Of a DNA stretch of 64,000 bases, positions 17,579 to 26,559 are shown piece by piece. Location: assembly GCA_965262175.1 (NCBI GenBank), contig CBDHES010000029.1:310001-374000 (forward strand), in the 5' to 3' direction. The position numbers and the translations under genes are program-made. The notes beneath the pieces are model-generated. The model was not told where the DNA came from and made no database searches. It saw only the letters and a list, made by a program, of their open reading frames with translations. Source of the DNA: CADEDH01 sp965262175. GTDB lineage: Bacteria; Actinomycetota; Acidimicrobiia; Acidimicrobiales; SZUA-35. The number at the start of each line of letters is the position of its first letter. The stretch's first letter is position 1.

Positions 17579-18739
17579 TCAGCGGCGACGGAGGCGGAAC
17601 AGGGTCATCGCGTCCATCACGCCGCCGTCGTCGGCCCCGGTCGGGAGCACGAGCGACACCCCCGACCAACCCGAGGGCCCCGGGACCCAGGGCGCGCCCG
17701 GTCCCTCGACGACCTCGACCCGGGAATCGCCGGCCACGGCGTCGAGCACCCCGATCGACTCGGCGGCGGTCAGCGTGCAGACGCTGTAGGTCACGGTCCC
17801 ACCGGGCCGGACCAGGTCGATCGCCGCCCGGACCATCTCGACCTGCTGGCGGGCCAACCGCTCGGGGGCATCGGCATCGATCCGCCACCGGGCATCGGCC
17901 CGCCGCCGGAGGCTCCCCAGACCCGAGCACGGGGCGTCGACCAGGACCCGATCGGCGGTCCCGGGGGCGAACGGAGGTCGGGCGGCATCGGCCACGACCA
18001 CCGGCAACCGGGCCTCGAGCCGGGCGGCGTTGGCCGCCACGAGCCCGACCCGCTTGGACCGCAGGTCGGCGGCCACCACCCGGCAGCCCCGGGCGACGAG
18101 GTCGGTGGCCTTACCGCCGGGGGCGGCGCAGACGTCCAAGACCAGCTCTCCCGGAGCCGCTTCGACCGCCTCGACGACCAGCTGCGAGGCCCGGTCCTGG
18201 GTGTAGCCGTCGTCCCGGACCGTGGCGGTGGTGCCGACGTTCATCGCCTCGAGGGCGGCCTCGGCCCGGTCGGGGCCGAGGTCGGCGGTCAGCCGGTCGA
18301 CGATCCAGTCGGGGTAGCTGAGCTCGGTCGCCCGGTCGGGATACTCGACCGGCGCCGACGCCACCCGGCGGAGCACCGCGTTGACCACCGACCGTCCCCG
18401 ACCGCCGGTGGCCCCGACGGTGGCGTCGATGGCGGCGTGGGGTGGGGTGCCGAGGAAGGCCAGCTGGTAGGCCCCGAGCCGGAGGCCGGCCCGGACCCGG
18501 GGCTCGACGCGGTCGAGGAGGAACCGGTCGACGAGGTGGTCGCAGGCCCGCCGCATCCGGGTCGTGCCGTAGACGAGCTGGGTCACGAACCGGCGGTCGG
18601 GGCCCACCAGGTCCGACCGGTCCAGGATCGGAGGCAGGACGAGGTTGGCAAACGCCCCGCCGGTCTCGATCCGGAGCAGGGCCTCGATCGCCACCCGGCG
18701 GGACGCCACCCCGTCGCCGGTTCTCGATCGATCAGCCAA
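17579..18739 (-). CDS. rsmB: 16S rRNA m5C967 methyltransferase
   Basis: The 386-aa protein carries an N-terminal NusB-like RNA-binding domain (about 12-140) and a C-terminal SAM-dependent m5C methyltransferase. It has the SAM loop DVCAAPGGKATDL and the two catalytic cysteine motifs VDAPCSGLG and YSVCTLTAAE. By family it modifies C967 of 16S rRNA. The TTG at 18739 overlaps the fmt stop by 8 nt (TTGGCTGA), which suggests coupling; a GTG at 18709 is an alternative start. The def-fmt-rsmB order is widely conserved. Confidence 0.93.
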   Translation of the reverse strand: MADRSRTGDGVASRRVAIEALLRIETGGAFANLVLPPILDRSDLVGPDRRFVTQLVYGTTRMRRACDHLVDRFLLDRVEPRVRAGLRLGAYQLAFLGTPPHAAIDATVGATGGRGRSVVNAVLRRVASAPVEYPDRATELSYPDWIVDRLTADLGPDRAEAALEAMNVGTTATVRDDGYTQDRASQLVVEAVEAAPGELVLDVCAAPGGKATDLVARGCRVVAADLRSKRVGLVAANAARLEARLPVVVADAARPPFAPGTADRVLVDAPCSGLGSLRRRADARWRIDADAPERLARQQVEMVRAAIDLVRPGGTVTYSVCTLTAAESIGVLDAVAGDSRVEVVEGPGAPWVPGPSGWSGVSLVLPTGADDGGVMDAMTLFRLRRR

Positions 18740-19679
18740 GGCGGTCGTCGGGGGTCGGCTGGGCGCCGTTGAGCCAGTCGGCGGCCGCCATGGGACGCTT
18801 GCCCTCGGGCTGGACCGTGATCAGCTCCAGCCACCCCTCGCCGGTGGCGACCGCGGTGCCCCGGATCGTGCCCGGGGCCGGTGGTTCGCCAGTGCCGCCG
18901 GTCGGATCCGGGTCGGTGCCGGTTCCGGCCGGGACCGGCCGGGCGTCGACGATCTTGAGCCGCCGTCCCCGGAAGGTCGACCACGCCCGGCCGAGCCGGG
19001 TCACCCGGTGGAGCTCGACGGCGGGGCGGGACAGATCGAGCTGGTGCTCGGCCGGGTCGATCTTGGCGGCGTGGGTGATCTCGCCGACCTGGGGCCGGGG
19101 CGGGCTGAGCCCCGCCGTCAGCTCGGCGACCAGGATCTCGCAGCCGAGGGTGACCATCCGGCCCCGCAGCTCGTCGAGGGTCTCGTCGGGGTCGATGGTC
19201 ACCGGGTCGCACCGGTGGAGATCGCCGCTGTCGAGCTCGGAGGCCAACGTCATCAGGCAGACGCCGGTCGTCGCATCGCCGGCCAGGATGGCCCGCTCGA
19301 CGGGGGCCGCCCCCCGCCATCGGGGCAGCATCGAGAAGTGGATGTTGACCATCGGCAGCTCGGCCAGGACCTCGTCGGGGATGATCCGGCCGTAGGCCAC
19401 CACGACCGCCAGATCGGCCCCGACCGTCGTCGCTGCAGCCAGGTCGTCGGTGGTCGGGATGCCCCGCTCGATGGCCGCCGCCTTGACCGGCGAGGGACTG
19501 AGCGCCCCACCCCGCCCCCGCCGCTTGTCGGGTCGGGAGACGACGAGGGCGATCTCGAACCCAGCATCGTGGAGGGCGACCAGCGGCGGCACGGCCAACG
19601 CCGGCGTACCGAGGTAGACGAGACGGCGGGGAGGGGTCGTCGGGGGCCGAGGGAGATCGACCGTGGCGGGCTCGGTCAC
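18732..19679 (-). CDS. fmt: Methionyl-tRNA formyltransferase
   Basis: Fmt formylates initiator Met-tRNA using 10-formyl-tetrahydrofolate. The 315-aa protein has a Rossmann start (LVYLGTPALAVPPL), the catalytic region VNIHFSMLPRWRGAAPVERA with the expected Asn-His, the downstream Asp (LASELDSGDL), and a C-terminal OB-like domain. The start is GTG at 19679, 4 nt after the def stop, consistent with translational coupling. A low-complexity Pro/Gly/Thr insertion (about 240-260) is unusual but harmless. Confidence 0.96.
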   Translation of the reverse strand: MTEPATVDLPRPPTTPPRRLVYLGTPALAVPPLVALHDAGFEIALVVSRPDKRRGRGGALSPSPVKAAAIERGIPTTDDLAAATTVGADLAVVVAYGRIIPDEVLAELPMVNIHFSMLPRWRGAAPVERAILAGDATTGVCLMTLASELDSGDLHRCDPVTIDPDETLDELRGRMVTLGCEILVAELTAGLSPPRPQVGEITHAAKIDPAEHQLDLSRPAVELHRVTRLGRAWSTFRGRRLKIVDARPVPAGTGTDPDPTGGTGEPPAPGTIRGTAVATGEGWLELITVQPEGKRPMAAADWLNGAQPTPDDRLG

Positions 19680-19683
19680 CTCG

Positions 19684-20241
19684 TCAGGGCAGGGTCAGGC
19701 CGCCGCCCCGATTGCGACCGTTGGACGAGGCCGGGCCATCGTCGTCGCCGGGGGTGAGGAACGTCTTGCGGACGACCTTCATCGCTTCCTTGCGGGTGTC
19801 GGCATCGAGCCGATCGACGAGCAGGACCCCGTCGAGGTGGTCCATCTCGTGCTGGAAGAGGCGGGCCAGCAGCTCATCGGCCTCGATCGACACCTCGTTG
19901 CCATCGAGGTCGTACCCGGTGATGTAGATCTCCTTGGGGCGCACGATCTCCCACGACAGCCCGGGGACCGACAGGCAGCCCTCGTCGTAGACCCACTCGC
20001 CCCGGGACTCCGAGATCACCGGGTTGATGAGCGCCTTGGGACCGTCGCCGATGTCGTACACGAAGAACCGTCGGGCCACGCCGATCTGGGGGGCGGCCAG
20101 CCCGACACCGGGCTCGGCGTACATGACCTCGAGCATCTCGTCGGCGAGGGTGGCCAGCTTCCCGTCGATGTCGGTGACCTCGTCGGCGACCTTCCGCAAG
20201 ACGGGGTCGCCGAAGACGCGAATCTCGTAGGGGGTCACCAT
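19684..20241 (-). CDS. def: Peptide deformylase
   Basis: This deformylase removes the formyl group from nascent proteins. All three metal motifs are present: GVGLAAPQIG, EGCLSVPG and QHEMDHLDG. The start is probably the ATG at 20241 (MVTPYEIRVFGDPVLR), giving 185 aa; a GTG at 20262 would add 7 residues. The tail is a Gly/Asn-rich extension past the core. It heads def-fmt-rsmB and is back-to-back with the methyltransferase at 20268, leaving a very small shared promoter region. Confidence 0.96.
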   Translation of the reverse strand: MVTPYEIRVFGDPVLRKVADEVTDIDGKLATLADEMLEVMYAEPGVGLAAPQIGVARRFFVYDIGDGPKALINPVISESRGEWVYDEGCLSVPGLSWEIVRPKEIYITGYDLDGNEVSIEADELLARLFQHEMDHLDGVLLVDRLDADTRKEAMKVVRKTFLTPGDDDGPASSNGRNRGGGLTLP

Positions 20242-20267
20242 GCATGCCAGGGTACCGTTCACCCCCA

Positions 20268-20882
20268 GTGGTCCCCTCGCCCCCGTCGTCCCACTACTTC
20301 GATCCCGAACCGTCCTCGACGTCCGACGTCGGCGAGGTCGAGCTGGTGCTCCCCGATCGTCGACTGGTCATGACAACCGACCGGGGGGTGTTCGCCCGAC
20401 ACGGGATCGACCCGGGGACCAAGCTGCTCCTCCTCGACGGCCCCCAGCCGACGGCCGGCGATCGGGTGCTGGTCGATCTCGGCGCCGGCTACGGACCGAT
20501 CGCCTGTGCCCTGGCAGCCCGGAACCCCGAGGCCACCGTGTGGGCGGTCGAGGTCAACCGCCGGGCTCGGGAGCTCTGCGCGGCCAACGCCCGGGCGGCC
20601 GGGCTGGCCAACGTCACGGTCGTCGAACCGGATCGGTTCCCGGCCGACGCGGCGATCGATCGGATCTGGTCGAACCCACCGATCCGCATCGGCAAGCGGG
20701 CGCTCCACGAGCTGCTCACCACCTGGTTCGACCGCCTCGGCCCGGCGGGGACCGCCCACCTCGTCGTCCAGAAGCACCTGGGGGCCGACAGCCTCCACCG
20801 CCACCTGGCCGAACGGGGATGGCGGGTCGATCGCCGGGGATCCCGGAAGGGGTATCGGCTGCTCGACGTGGGGCGGCCGTGA
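20268..20882 (+). CDS. RsmC-like class I SAM-dependent methyltransferase
   Basis: This 204-aa protein resembles the C-terminal catalytic half of RsmC/RlmG guanine-N2 methyltransferases. SHYFDPEP lies at the start, TTDRGVFARHGIDPGTKLLL precedes the SAM loop VDLGAGYGPIACALA, and the catalytic NPP motif is SNPPIRIG. It probably modifies rRNA. GTG at 20268 was chosen because it lies just before the conserved SHYF; an ATG at 20244 is also in frame. Its stop overlaps the next gene by GTGA. Confidence 0.83.
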   Translation: MVPSPPSSHYFDPEPSSTSDVGEVELVLPDRRLVMTTDRGVFARHGIDPGTKLLLLDGPQPTAGDRVLVDLGAGYGPIACALAARNPEATVWAVEVNRRARELCAANARAAGLANVTVVEPDRFPADAAIDRIWSNPPIRIGKRALHELLTTWFDRLGPAGTAHLVVQKHLGADSLHRHLAERGWRVDRRGSRKGYRLLDVGRP

Positions 20883-21406
20883 CCGACAAGCCGCTGTCCC
20901 CGACCGAGCTGAAGCGTCTCCATCGCAGCTGGCGCCGTCGGGCCGAGCTGCGGATCGGCCTGATCCTCGACGGGGTCCAGAACCCCTACAACGTCGGAGC
21001 GGTCCTCCGCTCGGCGGCGGCGTACGGGGTCGACACGATCTGGGCCGTCCCCCCGACCCCGGGCCGGGATCATGCCGGGGTGGCCAAGACCGCCCTCGGG
21101 TCGGATCGGTTCGTCGCCTGGGACGAGGTCGAGACCGGACCGGAGGCGGTGAGCCGGGCCCGGGCGGCCGGCTATGTCACGGTGGCGGTCGAGCTGACCG
21201 CCACCGCCACCCCACTGTTCGACCTCGACCTGACCTCGCCGGTGTGCCTGGTGCTGGGTCACGAGGACCGGGGCGTCCACCGGGAGACCCTGGCCGTCGT
21301 GGACCACACCGGGTTCCTGCCCCTCGTCGGCAAGATCGGGTCGCTCAACGTCGCCCATGCCGCCACCGCCGCCTTGGCCGAGGTGGCGCGCCAGGCCTGG
21401 GTCTGA
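20879..21406 (+). CDS. TrmH-family RNA 2'-O-methyltransferase
   Basis: This is a compact SPOUT methyltransferase of 175 aa with the three SpoU motifs: DGVQNPYNVGAVLRSAAAYG, LVLGHEDRGVH and KIGSLNVAHAATAALAEVAR. A short basic N-terminus (LKRLHRSWRRRAELR) may contact RNA. It starts at a GTG overlapping the stop of the RsmC-like gene, so the two are translationally coupled RNA-modification genes. Whether the target is tRNA or rRNA cannot be told by eye. Confidence 0.85.
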   Translation: MTDKPLSPTELKRLHRSWRRRAELRIGLILDGVQNPYNVGAVLRSAAAYGVDTIWAVPPTPGRDHAGVAKTALGSDRFVAWDEVETGPEAVSRARAAGYVTVAVELTATATPLFDLDLTSPVCLVLGHEDRGVHRETLAVVDHTGFLPLVGKIGSLNVAHAATAALAEVARQAWV

Positions 21407-21440
21407 GCCGGCTGGCGCGGCCGGTCGCCGCTCGTCGGAC

Positions 21441-22442
21441 TCAGCAGTGTCCGGCGGCCGGGGCGGGGCGGACCCGCCACCCATCCAGCTCGACCCCGGG
21501 GCGGCAGAGCGCGACGACGCTCCCCCCGAACCCGCCGCCGGTCATCCGGGCGCCGTACACCCCGGGGGTGGCGACCAGCTCGTCGACCGCCCGGTCCATC
21601 GCCTCGGTCGAGGTCTCGTAGTCCGACGCCAGGCTCCGGTGGCTGGCGATCATCGCCGCCCCTGCGGCGTCGTAGTCACCGGCGGCGAGGGCGGCGGCGA
21701 AGTCCCGGACCCGCTGGTTCTCGGAGACGACGTGGGCCGCCCGCTTCCGCAGGACCGGGTCGTCGATGGTGGCCACCGCCCCGGCGTCGGCCGACCGGAG
21801 CGGGCCGATCGCCTCCTCGGCCAACCGGCACTGCTCGACCCTGGTGTCGTACTCCGAGCCCTCCAGCGTCCGGTGGGCCACGAACCGGACGACGACGTCG
21901 AGGTCGTCGGGAACGGGAACCGCCGTCACCTCCAGGGTGTGGCAGTCGATCAGCGTGGCGGCCCCGGCGGTGGCCGAGGCGATGCAGAGCTGGTCCATGA
22001 TCCCGGTCGGCACGCCGGTGGCCCGATGCTCGGCCCGGCGGCACAGCTGAGCGAGCTCCAGCGGCGAGCCCTCGAACCCGAGGGCCAGGGCCAGGGCGAC
22101 CTCGAGGGCAGCGCTCGAGGACAACCCGGCCCCGATGGGGATGGTGGTGGAGACCTCGCCGACGATCCCGGTCGACGGGCTCAGCTCGCTCACCACCGCC
22201 GCCACGTAGCGACCCCATGCCGGGAGTTGAGCGTCGAGCGGAGCCCCGGTGCCGACCCGGAGGTCGACACAGACCGGCTCGGGCTCGTCGTCGGACCGGA
22301 GCCGGACCTCATCGGCCGGGCGGTACCGGACCGTGGTCGCCCGGTCGATGGCCATCGGGAACGCCAGACCCCCGGTGTAGTCGGTGTGGTCTCCGATCAG
22401 GTTGACGCGGCCCGGTGCCCGGACCGTTCGCATGGTCGACAT
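21441..22442 (-). CDS. galK: Galactokinase
   Basis: This GHMP kinase phosphorylates galactose at C1. The 333-aa protein has the galactokinase signature GRVNLIGDHTDYTGG, the ATP-binding PIGAGLSSSAALEVA, the catalytic region GIMDQLCIA and the last motif MTGGGFGGSVVAL. It is the last gene of the galactoside operon, 54 nt after the alpha-galactosidase, which releases its substrate. No galT or galE is in this window. Confidence 0.95.
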   Translation of the reverse strand: MSTMRTVRAPGRVNLIGDHTDYTGGLAFPMAIDRATTVRYRPADEVRLRSDDEPEPVCVDLRVGTGAPLDAQLPAWGRYVAAVVSELSPSTGIVGEVSTTIPIGAGLSSSAALEVALALALGFEGSPLELAQLCRRAEHRATGVPTGIMDQLCIASATAGAATLIDCHTLEVTAVPVPDDLDVVVRFVAHRTLEGSEYDTRVEQCRLAEEAIGPLRSADAGAVATIDDPVLRKRAAHVVSENQRVRDFAAALAAGDYDAAGAAMIASHRSLASDYETSTEAMDRAVDELVATPGVYGARMTGGGFGGSVVALCRPGVELDGWRVRPAPAAGHC

Positions 22443-22496
22443 CCGCTCACCCTAGGGCCGACGACGGCGGCTGCCCCCGTGCGCATGGGCGATCGA

Positions 22497-24680
22497 TCAC
22501 CGTCCGTCGAGGTGCACCACGAACGACGTCTCCGGGGCGAGGACGGGGGCCCGGAAGCCGACCGCACCCAGCTGACGGCCGGTCATGACCAGCTCACCGT
22601 CGAGCCACCGGGGTTGCCGTTTGGCTCCGGCGGTCCGGCCCACCGGGCCGGTCAGTCCCGAGCCGTCGACGTCGATCGGGACGATGCGGTAACGACGGTC
22701 GGGATCGAGACCGGCCACCACCACCGCTGCGGTGTGTTGGCTGGGACCCGACCGGAGCCGGGACACGGCCACGATCGCCTCGCTACGGTCGGCCGCCACA
22801 ACCCCGTGCACGTCGACGGTGGGGTCGGGGTGATCGACCCGAAGCACGTCGCCGCCGTGCAGGAGCGGCCGGAACCGCTTGTGGGTCTCGATGGCGGTGG
22901 TGAGCCGGGCCCGCTCCTCGACGGTGGCGTCGAGGAGGTTCCACTCGACACCGAGCCAGCCGAACAGGGCCGACGCGGCCCGGAAGGGGAGGTCGTGACG
23001 GCGGCCGGTGAGGTGGGCCACCGGCGAGCCGATGTGGGTCCCCATCACCTCCGGAGGGAAGAGCAGCGAGAACCCCCGTTGGATGGCCAACCGGTCGAGG
23101 GCGTCGATCGAATCGCTGGCCCACACCCGGTCGGTCCGGGCCAGGATGGCGAGATCGATCCGGCCGCCGCCGGAGGCGCAGCTCTCGATGTCGACGCCGG
23201 GATGGGCGGCCCGGATCCGGTCGAGCAGCTCATAGACCCCGAGGGTGTGGGCGTGGACGCCGCTCACCCCGGCCGGCCGGCCCGGGTCGTCGCGACCCGA
23301 GGCCGGTGCCACCAGATCCCGGTTGTGGTCCCACTTCAGGTAGCGGATGTCGTGGTCGGTCAGGAGCCGGTCGATGGCGTCGAACAGGTACCGGCGCACC
23401 TCGTCGCGGCCGAGGTCGAGCACCAACTGGTTCCGGCCCAGCACCGGGGGGTAGCGCCGATCGGCCAGAACCCAGTCGGGGTGGCGACGGTGAAGGTCGG
23501 AGTCCGGGTTGACCATCTCCGGCTCGACCCACAGGCCGAACTCCATGCCGAGCCCGGTGACCCGATCGACGAGCGGCCCGAGGCCCGAGGGCCACACGTC
23601 GGGGCTGACCCACCAGTCCCCGAGACCGGCCCGGTCGTCGCGTCGAGCCCCGAACCAGCCGTCGTCGAGCACGAACCGCTCGATCCCGCACTTGGCCGCG
23701 GTCTCGGCCAACTCCCCGAGGCGGTCGAGGTCATGGTCGAAGTAGACCGCCTCCCACGTGTTGAGCTGGACCGGGCGGACCCGGTCGTTCCGGCCCGCCC
23801 GGTGGTGGCGGTGAAAGGCCCGGGAGATCGGATTGGTGCCGGCGTCGGAGTAGGCGAGGTGGAGCCAGGGGGTGGCGTACCGATCGCCCTCGCCGAGGAC
23901 GACCTCGGCCGGGCCGAGCAGCTCACCGGCCATGATCACCCGGCGACCGTCGGTCACCGAGTCGGCCATCAGCTCGTAGTTGCCGCTCCACGCCAGGTGG
24001 GTGGCCCACACCTGGCCCCGCTCGTCGGCGAAACCAGGCGAACCGACCAGCATCGCCCCCACCCGCTCGTGGGAGGTCTTGCCCCGACGATTCTCGACCA
24101 CGACGGCCGACCGCTCCCAGTCGGCCCGGTGCTCGGCCAGCTCGAACCCCCACCGGCCGCCGAGGGTCATCGCCTCGAGGGCCGCATCGCCGACCGGGAC
24201 CGACAACCGCAGGGCTGTCAGCTCATAGGGCTCGGCGCCCCGGTTGGTCACGGTGGCCCGGGCGGCGAGCACGGGCCCCGGGTTCAGCGCCACCTCGATG
24301 ACCAGGCCGAGCTCGGCCACGTCGTCGACCAGCTCGAAGCGGACCCCCCTCGGCGCCGATCCCTCGCCGATCGCCATCTCGGGCCCGGTCTCCGTCTCGG
24401 TTCCGACGAGGCGGAACCGGGGGGCGAAGTCCCGACCCTGGCGACCCCCCTCGATCCCGGGACGACCGAACCAGCCGCCGCCGGCCTCGGCCACCAGGCC
24501 GACGGGAGCGTCGGCGTCGAGACCGGCGTGGGGCACCGGCCGCTCCAGGCAGGCCGGATCGAGCGGGTCGGGGCCGAGGGCCCGACCCCAGTGGGCGACG
24601 ACCGGCATCCCCCCGTCGCTGACGACGAGGAAGCTGACCGAGTCGTCGCCCAAGTGGACGACCGTCGGCGAACCGCTCAC
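22497..24680 (-). CDS. GH36 alpha-galactosidase
   Basis: The 727-aa enzyme has the N-terminal beta-supersandwich, a (beta/alpha)8 catalytic barrel (about 325-640) and a C-terminal beta domain. The nucleophile is Asp451 in YLKWDHNRD and the likely acid/base is Asp523 in WASDSIDALDR. ESCASGGGRID and FVLDDGWFGARRDD are also typical. There is no signal peptide, so it acts in the cytoplasm on imported alpha-galactosides such as melibiose or raffinose-type sugars (inferred). The GTG start overlaps the permease stop by GTGA, tying hydrolysis to uptake. Confidence 0.94.
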   Translation of the reverse strand: MSGSPTVVHLGDDSVSFLVVSDGGMPVVAHWGRALGPDPLDPACLERPVPHAGLDADAPVGLVAEAGGGWFGRPGIEGGRQGRDFAPRFRLVGTETETGPEMAIGEGSAPRGVRFELVDDVAELGLVIEVALNPGPVLAARATVTNRGAEPYELTALRLSVPVGDAALEAMTLGGRWGFELAEHRADWERSAVVVENRRGKTSHERVGAMLVGSPGFADERGQVWATHLAWSGNYELMADSVTDGRRVIMAGELLGPAEVVLGEGDRYATPWLHLAYSDAGTNPISRAFHRHHRAGRNDRVRPVQLNTWEAVYFDHDLDRLGELAETAAKCGIERFVLDDGWFGARRDDRAGLGDWWVSPDVWPSGLGPLVDRVTGLGMEFGLWVEPEMVNPDSDLHRRHPDWVLADRRYPPVLGRNQLVLDLGRDEVRRYLFDAIDRLLTDHDIRYLKWDHNRDLVAPASGRDDPGRPAGVSGVHAHTLGVYELLDRIRAAHPGVDIESCASGGGRIDLAILARTDRVWASDSIDALDRLAIQRGFSLLFPPEVMGTHIGSPVAHLTGRRHDLPFRAASALFGWLGVEWNLLDATVEERARLTTAIETHKRFRPLLHGGDVLRVDHPDPTVDVHGVVAADRSEAIVAVSRLRSGPSQHTAAVVVAGLDPDRRYRIVPIDVDGSGLTGPVGRTAGAKRQPRWLDGELVMTGRQLGAVGFRAPVLAPETSFVVHLDGR

Positions 24681-25546
24681 CCCTTGGTCGACCCCAGGGT
24701 GAGGCCGGCCACGAAGTGACGCTGCAGGGCCAGGTACACGGCCAGGGTCGGCAGGGCGACGTAGACCGACGCCGCAGCGATCAGGTTGTCGTCGGTGAAG
24801 AACTCGCCGCCGAGGTTGGCCAGCGACGAGGTGATCGGCCGATCCGCGCCCTGTTGTTCGAGCACCACCGCCCAGAAGAAGTCGTTGTAGATCCAGGTGA
24901 ACTCCAACGTGGCCAGCGCCGCCAGGGCCGGCCTGGTCAGGGGGAGGATGACGCTCCAGTACTGGCGCCACACCGACGCCCCGTCGACCATGGCCGCCTC
25001 GGTCAGCGACTTCGGCAGCAGCTTCATGTAGTTGCTGAGCACGAAGGTGCAGAACCCGCTCTGGAAGGCGATGTGGATCAGGATCAGGCCGATGACCGAA
25101 CCGTTCAACTTCCCCGAGTTGGACAGGAAGTCCGGGAGCGGGACCCGGTTGTAGAACTGGAACAGCGGCTGGACGATGATCTGTTGGGGCAACAGGTTGC
25201 CGGCGGTGAACAACACCAGGAAGCCGACGTTGAACCGCCACGAGTACCGGGTGGCGGCGAAGGCGACCATGCTCGACAGGAACAGCGTGCCGAACAGTGC
25301 CGGGAACAGGATCAACGCCGTGTTCCAGTAGCGGTTGAGGATGTCGCCCCGCTCCCAGGCCTCCCGGTAGTTGTCCAGGGTGAACGAGTTCGGCAGCGAG
25401 AAGTAGCCGTCGCTGACCGTCTCGGCGAACGGCCGGAACGAGGCGTAGAACGCCCCGACGAGTGGCACGAGCCACAACACGGCCATCAGGAACAGGAAGA
25501 CGTGGGCGGCGAGACGGCCCGGGGTGAGTCGGGAGGTCGGGTTCAT
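24677..25546 (-). CDS. ABC sugar transporter permease, MalG type
   Basis: This inner-membrane permease is 289 aa with six predicted helices and the cytoplasmic EAA loop EAAMVDGASVWRQYWSVILP that docks the ATPase. The C-terminal helix ends with AGLTLGSTKG, a common MalG/CUT1 ending. It pairs with the upstream MalF-type gene, whose stop it overlaps by ATGA. No ATP-binding subunit is encoded nearby, so a shared MsmK/UgpC-type ATPase elsewhere is likely. Confidence 0.93.
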   Translation of the reverse strand: MNPTSRLTPGRLAAHVFLFLMAVLWLVPLVGAFYASFRPFAETVSDGYFSLPNSFTLDNYREAWERGDILNRYWNTALILFPALFGTLFLSSMVAFAATRYSWRFNVGFLVLFTAGNLLPQQIIVQPLFQFYNRVPLPDFLSNSGKLNGSVIGLILIHIAFQSGFCTFVLSNYMKLLPKSLTEAAMVDGASVWRQYWSVILPLTRPALAALATLEFTWIYNDFFWAVVLEQQGADRPITSSLANLGGEFFTDDNLIAAASVYVALPTLAVYLALQRHFVAGLTLGSTKG

Positions 25547-26559
25547 GCGGTCTCGTCCTGACGGTAGTGGTTCGTCACGTACCAGATGACGAACCCGAAG
25601 CAGAGCAGGAACAGGATGACGGCGTAGGCCGAGCCCCGACCGACGTTGCCCCCACCCTCACCGAGCAGGTTGTTGGTCGTCAGGATCGACAGCACCTGGG
25701 TCCGCCGGGGGGTGTTCAGCACGAAGATGATGTCGAACGCCCGTAGGGCCTCGATGACGGTGATGACCGCCACGACGACGTTGATCGGCTTGAGGGTCGG
25801 GAACAGCACGTGGCGGAACGCCTGCCATTCGTTGCACCCGTCGAGGGCGGCCGACTCCCGCAGCGCCGGATCGACGCTCTTCAGACCCGCCAGGTAGAGG
25901 ACCATGATGTAGCCGGTGTGGCGCCAGGCGATGGCCACCAGGATGGCCACGAAGTTGTGGGAGACGCCGTAGTCGTCGCTGAAGGGGATCAGGAACGACT
26001 GGTCGCCGAGCCAGTTCACCGTGCCACCGCCACCGAAGAGCTCGGTGGCCAGCCCGTGCTCGGTCGAGTAGATCACCGACTGCCAGATGAAGCCGACGAC
26101 GGCCAGCGACAGCACGACCGGGGCGTAGAAGATGCTCTGGTAGATCCGGGAGCCCTTCAGCTCCTTGTCGAGCAGGTAGGCGATGAACATCCCGAGCGTC
26201 GTCGGCCCGATGAACAGGAACACGAGGAGCACGACGTTGTTGATGACCGCCTGGAAGAAGTCCAGCTCGAAGACGGTGAAGATCTGCTCGTAGTTGAGCA
26301 GCCCGACCCATTCGATCTCGTCGAGCCGGAAGCCCCGCCAGCTGGTGAACGAGAGGTAGATCGACGCCAGAGTGGGGAGCCACACCAGGCCGACGTGGAG
26401 GATGGTCGGGATGGCGACCATCAGGATGAAGACGGTCCGGTCGACGCCCGAGAACCGGGTCGGCTGACGCCGACGGCCCTTCCGGGCCGCCGGCGTCGTC
26501 GTGCCTGCCATCGGCGGGCTACCGGACCGTGGAGCCGGCGATCCCGCCCGTCGGCTCAC
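25543..26559 (-). CDS. ABC sugar transporter permease, MalF type
   Basis: This is a CUT1-family permease of up to 338 aa with six predicted membrane helices; the first is VFILMVAIPTILHVGLVWLP after a basic cytoplasmic tail. The EAA loop is ESAALDGCNEWQAFRHVLFP. The GTG at 26559 overlaps the binding-protein stop (GTGA), in line with the other junctions of this operon; an ATG at 26511 would remove 16 residues. It forms the channel together with the MalG-type subunit. Confidence 0.92.
   Translation of the reverse strand: MSRRAGSPAPRSGSPPMAGTTTPAARKGRRRQPTRFSGVDRTVFILMVAIPTILHVGLVWLPTLASIYLSFTSWRGFRLDEIEWVGLLNYEQIFTVFELDFFQAVINNVVLLVFLFIGPTTLGMFIAYLLDKELKGSRIYQSIFYAPVVLSLAVVGFIWQSVIYSTEHGLATELFGGGGTVNWLGDQSFLIPFSDDYGVSHNFVAILVAIAWRHTGYIMVLYLAGLKSVDPALRESAALDGCNEWQAFRHVLFPTLKPINVVVAVITVIEALRAFDIIFVLNTPRRTQVLSILTTNNLLGEGGGNVGRGSAYAVILFLLCFGFVIWYVTNHYRQDETA

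Noticed and set aside
21357..24719. A plus-strand open frame of 1120 codons opposite galK and the alpha-galactosidase
   Set aside because: Shadow frame caused by high GC; both minus-strand genes have catalytic motifs and overlap-coupled starts.
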